Of a stretch of 64,000 bases of DNA, positions 59,082 through 64,000 are shown piece by piece (within the stretch, counting starts at the first letter, position 1; every line of letters starts with the position of its first letter). The stretch is from Telopea speciosissima. Its lineage: Eukaryota; Streptophyta; Magnoliopsida; Proteales; Proteaceae. The translations under genes and the position numbers were made by a program. Under the pieces are notes generated by a model. That model was not told the DNA's origin. It did no database searches and was given only the letters and a program-made list of their open reading frames with translations. The DNA lies in contig NC_057925.1 of assembly GCF_018873765.1 (NCBI RefSeq), positions 61,144,970 to 61,208,969 on the forward strand, read 5' to 3'.

Positions 59082-60368
59082 CCCCGTGCACAAAAAAGTA
59101 CTCCCATCGAGGGTCATAAATGTTCTGCCCCCAATAATACGAAGTTGATAATACTTTCACTCTCTCACTCTTCTCTGATACCTCATGGATACCATCTAAA
59201 GTCTAAACCCCTCAATCAAGGGATTCTCCCTTGACTGTGGGTAAAGGAAAACTCGATCTTTAAGAAGTTATCTGCTCATAAAATATTAATTACAAGAGGA
59301 TCCATCTAATATATTGGTTTTAGGACAAAGTTTAATTCCATCCTCGATGAACATTCAGCCACCATTCTAGGGTTCACAAACCCCTATTAGGTTTTAGTAT
59401 GTTCTCCAAAATACCTTCCCGATACCCCTACATGAAACTGAACCCACCTGATCAATAAATGGATTCCCATTCACCTTTGCTAAAGGAAATCTTAGTCCTT
59501 GGTTTTATTAGTAAGTCATTATATTTATTTATTTAAGGTATTGAAGAAGAACAAGAAGTTGACAGCAAAATTAGTAATATGCTTAGAACCAAAACAAACC
59601 AGGTAAAATAGTTGGAAAAAAGATCTTTATAGGGGAACGTAATGTTTAAGCTAGACAAAAAAAGGGGGGATGAAATGACAGCCCGACCTGATCCCAAGAA
59701 AAATAGAAATATCCATCTTATTGATGCTTTTGCGCATATTTCCATTGACCAAAAGCAAATATGGGCTATGCTACCCATGGGGAACTCTTCCCTAAAAAAT
59801 AGAATTTCAATGCGTACAAACTTCATATTAAGTACCGAATTTCTATTTACTAATTGAGGTATTTCGGAGCTTCAACTAGTAGGAGAATAATAATGAGTAA
59901 TGATGACCCGTGGTGACCACGGGAACAAAAACTTTCTTCAACTTTGAATGTCCACTTCCCTGACTATCGAGGCTTAACAAGAAATATGGGCATCCAGATC
60001 TTCTATGGCTTAGGCATGGCGGCGATCTTTCCGGCGCTTGAATATATGGTTGACACCTGTAAAACCATGGATCTAACGGTAGGTTTTGAAAACTTTGAAA
60101 ACTTTGAGTTTTAAAAAGGTTTCAGGCATTCAACCAAGCTGGACCGGTCTGGGTTTGCCAAACCGGATCGATTTACAACTAAAACAAAACAAACGAAACC
60201 AACCCCATCGTCCCATTTTCAAATCTGAAAAACCCTCGATTTCCTTCCTTCTTCCCAGCGAACTCCGAGCTTTCTCTTGACCCTCCTCTGAATCCCTTCG
60301 AACCCACCCTGATCTTCTTCCTCCTCTCGCTCATTTGTGAAGAACTCATTTCTCTTACCTCCTCTGGT

Positions 60369-60670
60369 CTGGCGAAGCTCGAAGGTGGGAAAGAAAAATC
60401 CAGATCTGGATATGGGAAAGAGTCTGTAGCTCCAAGCGTCCTTGTTCAAGCTTTTGGGTGGAAAAACGACAATGTAAGTCTCTCTCTGGCTGGCGAACCT
60501 CGAAGGTGGGAACTCAAACTAGGAAAAGATTTTTAGGGCTTGGAAGCTCCAAACCGCTGTGGGAAAACTCGGAAAGGCTCTTAAACGACCTTCTTCATCC
60601 TCTGGCTGGCGAACTTCGAAGGTGGGAACTCAGACTTTTCAACTGGATTTGGTATAGATTTGAAGGGCTT
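60369..60670 (+). repeat. Three repeats of about 118 bp
   Basis: ctggcgaagctcgaaggtgg at 60369 recurs as ctggcgaacctcgaaggtgg at 60490 and ctggcgaacttcgaaggtgg at 60606, each followed by gggcttgga-like text. Confidence 0.65.
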
Positions 60671-61284
60671 GGAAAGGACCTGAAACATGAAAGTTAAGGT
60701 CCCTCGTCCCTCTCTGTTATATCTCTCTATCTCTCTGCTGAATCTAATTGTTAGAATGTAATTGTCTGAACTGCTGAAGCTATATACTTGTCTCTATTTC
60801 TGTTCTAAAGTTCCTGATCCACCTCTGATCCTGCCCAATAAACCCAGAACTCTGTTTCTGTGTAGTTGCGGAGTTGTTAATCTCTGTTATCCTTTTTTCT
60901 TTTTTGTTTGTTCTCCATATTTTGTAGCCTTCCTTTCTCACAAACAGAGATAGAGAGCGAATAGCAGGGGGTGGGTCGACATTGGAGGGAATAACAGAGG
61001 GAGGGATAGCGGCGGAGTTGCAGATGATGGGGTTGGGTCGGTGGTTTGGATGAAGAACAGAGGTGTGGGTAGGGTTGGGACTGGGTTGCAAGGTTGGGTC
61101 TGTTATCATTTTTTATTTTTTGTTCGTTCTCTCGGTTAGTTATACCTCACTGTATAGGTAAATGATAAAATCAGTTTGAAAAAAAAATTGGTTTGGCATA
61201 GCTTGGAAGTTCTGCCAAGAGAGGGACGGTGTAGGTGTACTTACTGGTTGATACTTCAAACAATTCTCAGAAGCTATACTTTGG

Positions 61285-61395
61285 GGTGTTAAGGGGTGGA
61301 GGGGACAAGAGAGGGGAGGATGAAATCGGAACTTGATCCCAGGTCTTGGCTACAACATGCCAAATGACATTACCAACTTGAGCTAGCTGACACCT
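61285..61395 (-). mobile_element. tRNA-derived SINE-like unit
   Basis: The reverse strand reads gctagctcaagttggtaatg (box A) and later gacctgggatcaagttccg (box B) at tRNA-like spacing. No clear tail was defined. Confidence 0.55.
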
Positions 61396-61508
61396 TCATT
61401 AAATTGCTCTTATTTAGAATTTACTTGATATAATTCAGAGGGCATGCTGTACTTAGCAAAGAATGTTAGAGGTTTAGAGGTATAATTATGATTCCAAATG
61501 TAATAATT

Positions 61509-61781
61509 CTCTTTGCTGTTCTAGATCTAAAGACTATAACAGGGCCTTGGGAGCCTATCAGTACTCAGGGTGTTTGGTTCTTTCTATTGTTTTGTGGATC
61601 TCTTTGCTGTTCTAGATCTAAAGACTATAATAGGGCTTTGGGAACCTATGAGTACTCAGGTTTTTTGGATCTTTCTATTGTTTTGTGGATCCCTTTGTTG
61701 TTCTAGATCTAAAGACTATAACAGGGCCTTGGGAACCTATGAATTCTCAGGTTTTTTGGATCTTTCTATTGTTTTGTGGAG
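61509..61781 (+). repeat. 3 x 91-bp tandem repeat
   Basis: Units at 61509-61599, 61600-61690 and 61691-61781 each start c-ctttg-tgttctagatct and end ctattgttttgtgga. 91 is not a multiple of three, so a coding origin is unlikely. Confidence 0.9.
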
Positions 61782-62136
61782 CGTGAGCTAGGTTTTCAAG
61801 TACTCAAACTTATCCCACACATTTGTTTGGAATTTTTTTATTTCTCCTTTGTGTGTGTGTAAATATGAGGGTTTGTGTTTGTTTTTTGCATAGTCCTAGA
61901 GTTTTATTGTGATAAGTGAACCAACAGAAGCTAGCAGTTCTCAGTATTTTCTGGGTACTTTCCACTAGAAATTGGGATGTTTTGGCTATGATTACCCCAT
62001 TATATGGTAATGATTCATAATTCACTATTATGAAGATGAACCTGGCTCATTGGGTAGATTTAGAAAATTCAGTTCTGTATGCACTTGGTGTTCCTAGATG
62101 AATTCAAGCTAACAATTAACTTCTCTTTTCCAAGGT

Positions 62137-62209
62137 GAGTCTTTAGCTCAAAAAGGAAGAGCACCTGGGTTTGTTCCCAGGAGATGATGGTTCGAGTCCA
62201 TCAAGACTC
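62137..62209 (+). ncRNA. tRNA-like sequence 1, enlarged anticodon loop
   Basis: 73 nt fold as a cloverleaf: acceptor GAGTCTT/AAGACTC, D arm GCTC/GAGC with loop AAAAAGGAA, anticodon stem CCTGG/CCAGG, T arm GATGG/CCATC with loop TTCGAGT. All four stems pair fully. The anticodon arm has 18 nt instead of 17, so the loop is 8 nt (GTTTGTTC) or 6 nt with an extra pair, and no standard anticodon can be assigned. It may be a tRNA-derived gene or element head rather than a working tRNA. Confidence 0.65.
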
Positions 62210-63130
62210 TCATGTATTCATCAGTAGGTTCTTTATTAATTTTTTATCTTGAAGTAATATAGCTTATATTAATCTTATGGTATCATTGGGTAGTGAAGAT
62301 GATGGATGACATCTTTGTGAAACATGGTTTTTTTTTTGCCATAATTTAAGATCTTGGTTCCCTTTGCCATGCTATTGTTTTGAAGACCCTGTTTGCACTT
62401 ATTTTTCTGATTTTAAATTCAAATCTCCTTAGCCCATTGCTCTGATCTGATTCAAATCTGAATTCTGAGTTGGTGTTCTTATTTTCTATGGAATTCTGTG
62501 AACAGGCCTTTACAAAATTCTGCAGGACTGTTCCTCTTTTAGGAAAGACAGTCCTTTTGTTGCAATTCTCTGCTTTTTAGAAAATGCAGCATAGAAACCA
62601 AACATTAGATGAATTAACCAGCAAGGATATGTAGAGTATTTGACATGAAGAAAGGACAACAAAACAGACTATAAAGGCTAAAGAAAGAAAGAAAGAAAGA
62701 AACCTCCAGGCAAAGCTTACACACCAAGGGCATTATCTAGATATTTTCTTTATTTCCACCAGCATCACAAGGAATCCATCAAAGAAACAAAAACAGAAGA
62801 GTTGACCAAAGCAATTGCAATGGACTAAGTGGAATAACAGCCTACCTTACCAGTTGAAGCTCCATAACCAGAATAGTCATATTTGCAGTAGAACATGACA
62901 AAGGTAAACAGAACAAAGAAAATTTCTGAGATACATCTACAGCTATAGAACCTCTATAGAAAAACAAATTCAAGGCATAGCAACTTTACGTATAACTTGC
63001 AATTGTTATACAGCTGAACATTTTAAACTTGCAACTACACTTCTAGTGTTCAGCCTTCAATGCATCCTCTATTGTAGGATCATATAAAGGTAAATATAAA
63101 CATTATTGTATCCCCTCGTAAAGAAATTAG

Positions 63131-63203
63131 GAGCCTTGGTGGAGTCGAACCACCATCTACTGGGTGTAACCCCAGTTGCTCTTCCGTTTTGAGCTAAAGA
63201 CTC
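63131..63203 (-). ncRNA. tRNA-like sequence 2, enlarged anticodon loop
   Basis: Inverted relative of the copy at 62137. Stems: GAGTCTT/AAGGCTC, GCTC/GAGC, ACTGG/CCAGT, GGTGG/CCACC with T loop TTCGACT; 8-nt anticodon loop GGTTACAC. It shares the 73-nt length and the 18-nt anticodon arm with the first copy. Differences in the anticodon stem and T stem are paired changes that keep base pairing. Confidence 0.65.
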
Positions 63204-64000
63204 ACCTACCTCCATAAATCATGTTAGTTTAATCCAATATTCTGAAGAAAGGTTACCCATGTTCAATAAGATGGTAAAGAAGGGTTACCCATGTTCTGAA
63301 CTCACATATGGAACAATAATCTCCCAAAAATGTAACACAAAATGTGGGAACAATAATGGAAGCGAAGGGCAAATGTAAGCCAAAACCTATTTCAGTAACA
63401 AGATAAATCTCCCAGAAATGTAACACAAAATGGATGGTGACAATAAAATGAGTCTTTGTACATACAGAGAAATCTCTGCAGAAAACCTAATGCAGTAACA
63501 AGATAAATCTTCCAGAACTACAGAGGAAGCTCCAACAAAGAAGATATAAAGGCACCATCCTTTCAATAGATATAATACAACCATGCCTAATTAGCTCCAA
63601 CATACTACAGAGGAAGCTAGTTAGAAATTATCCATCGATTCAAATCGACTTAGAAATTGCTCTCACCTATCCTCTGCTAGGCTGATCTATGCCCAAATTG
63701 GATATTTTTGTGACAAAAATCCAAGAAAGAAAGAACAGAAATCCCTCAAAGAGATGAAATCTTTAATAAAATTCTAAGTGAGATTTAGTGCAGCTAGCAA
63801 ACCTGTTATAATCTCCATTTTGAACGCATGAGGGAAGCTCATGGTTTTACCTTTGAAAATTCCCCTGCAGAACCAACTAATAGGTGACTCTCTTTACTGA
63901 GATAGGTCACTTGTAGAATCTCTGTATTCTAGATGACATTTCCAAGGGTTGAACGGGGAACCAGAGAAGCTCAAAACTACAGTTAGGCAAGAAGTCGTAG

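Larger units (their letters stand above)
58223..64000. other. Right-hand stretch with no clear protein gene
   Basis: Holds a hairpin at 58959-59081, tandem repeats at 60369-60670 and 61509-61781, a SINE-like unit (61285-61395) and two tRNA-like sequences (62137-62209 and 63131-63203). The CT-rich 60200-60720 part could be a leader or a non-coding transcript, but no coding frame with a known family was found. Confidence 0.45.

Noticed and set aside
59640-59870. Possible organelle-derived insert
   Set aside because: An open-looking AT-rich stretch, but no plastid or mitochondrial gene could be recognised.
61488-61791. Overlapping frames with repeated CGSLCCSRSKDYNRALGTYE
   Set aside because: Product of the 91-bp tandem repeat; unit length is not a multiple of three.
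62137-63203. Calling the two tRNA-like sequences standard nuclear or organellar tRNAs
   Set aside because: The anticodon arm is one base too long and neither sequence matches a plastid or mitochondrial tRNA I can recall.

Overview
This is plant nuclear DNA. It has host genes with GT-AG introns, class III peroxidases, a DC1-domain protein and a WRC-domain protein, and it is AT-rich and dense in MITEs, MULEs, hAT elements, SINEs and LTR fossils. Codon use and gene families fit a dicot-like angiosperm (eudicot or magnoliid); the sequence alone does not fix the species.

Layout. 0-1 kb: a single-exon DC1 protein. 5.2-7.2 kb (minus): a two-exon WRC-domain protein. 8.7-11.7 kb: a Pack-MULE with about 220-bp terminal inverted repeats and a 9-bp target duplication. 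It carries a piece of an arabinogalactan-peptide gene (itself split by a hAT element) and a piece of an MBF1c coactivator gene in the opposite orientation. 13.1-14.6 kb: an intact four-exon peroxidase resembling horseradish peroxidase N. 16.9-22.2 kb (minus): a decayed BUD23/RID2 18S rRNA methyltransferase gene that has lost its SAM-binding exons to a repeat-filled gap. 22.0-37.0 kb: a tandem segmental duplication. Each unit holds the first BUD23 exon, shared intergenic DNA and one intact A2-type peroxidase; a Copia fossil sits exactly at the junction. Each unit gained its own transposons later (a MULE and a hairpin element in the first, a hAT element in the second). 39.6-51.0 kb: a second peroxidase pair, one intact with a C-terminal extension and one a pseudogene with a frameshift and an altered distal haem motif, with a 3' relic of a third copy between them. 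53.1-58.2 kb: a tandem array of four 1.1-kb LTRs and three 232-bp internal domains (period 1329 bp) from a protein-less LTR element on the minus strand. 58.2-64 kb: no convincing protein gene, but a perfect-looking 123-bp hairpin, a 3 x 91-bp minisatellite, a SINE-like unit, and two tRNA-like sequences in inverted orientation with compensatory stem changes.

The functional theme is a tandem class III peroxidase cluster (five genes plus a relic) that grew by local duplication while transposons inserted into its introns and spacers. The peroxidases would act in the cell wall or vacuole, oxidising phenolics with hydrogen peroxide. The most unusual items are the covarying tRNA-like pair with an enlarged anticodon arm, the two-gene Pack-MULE, and the LTR chain.
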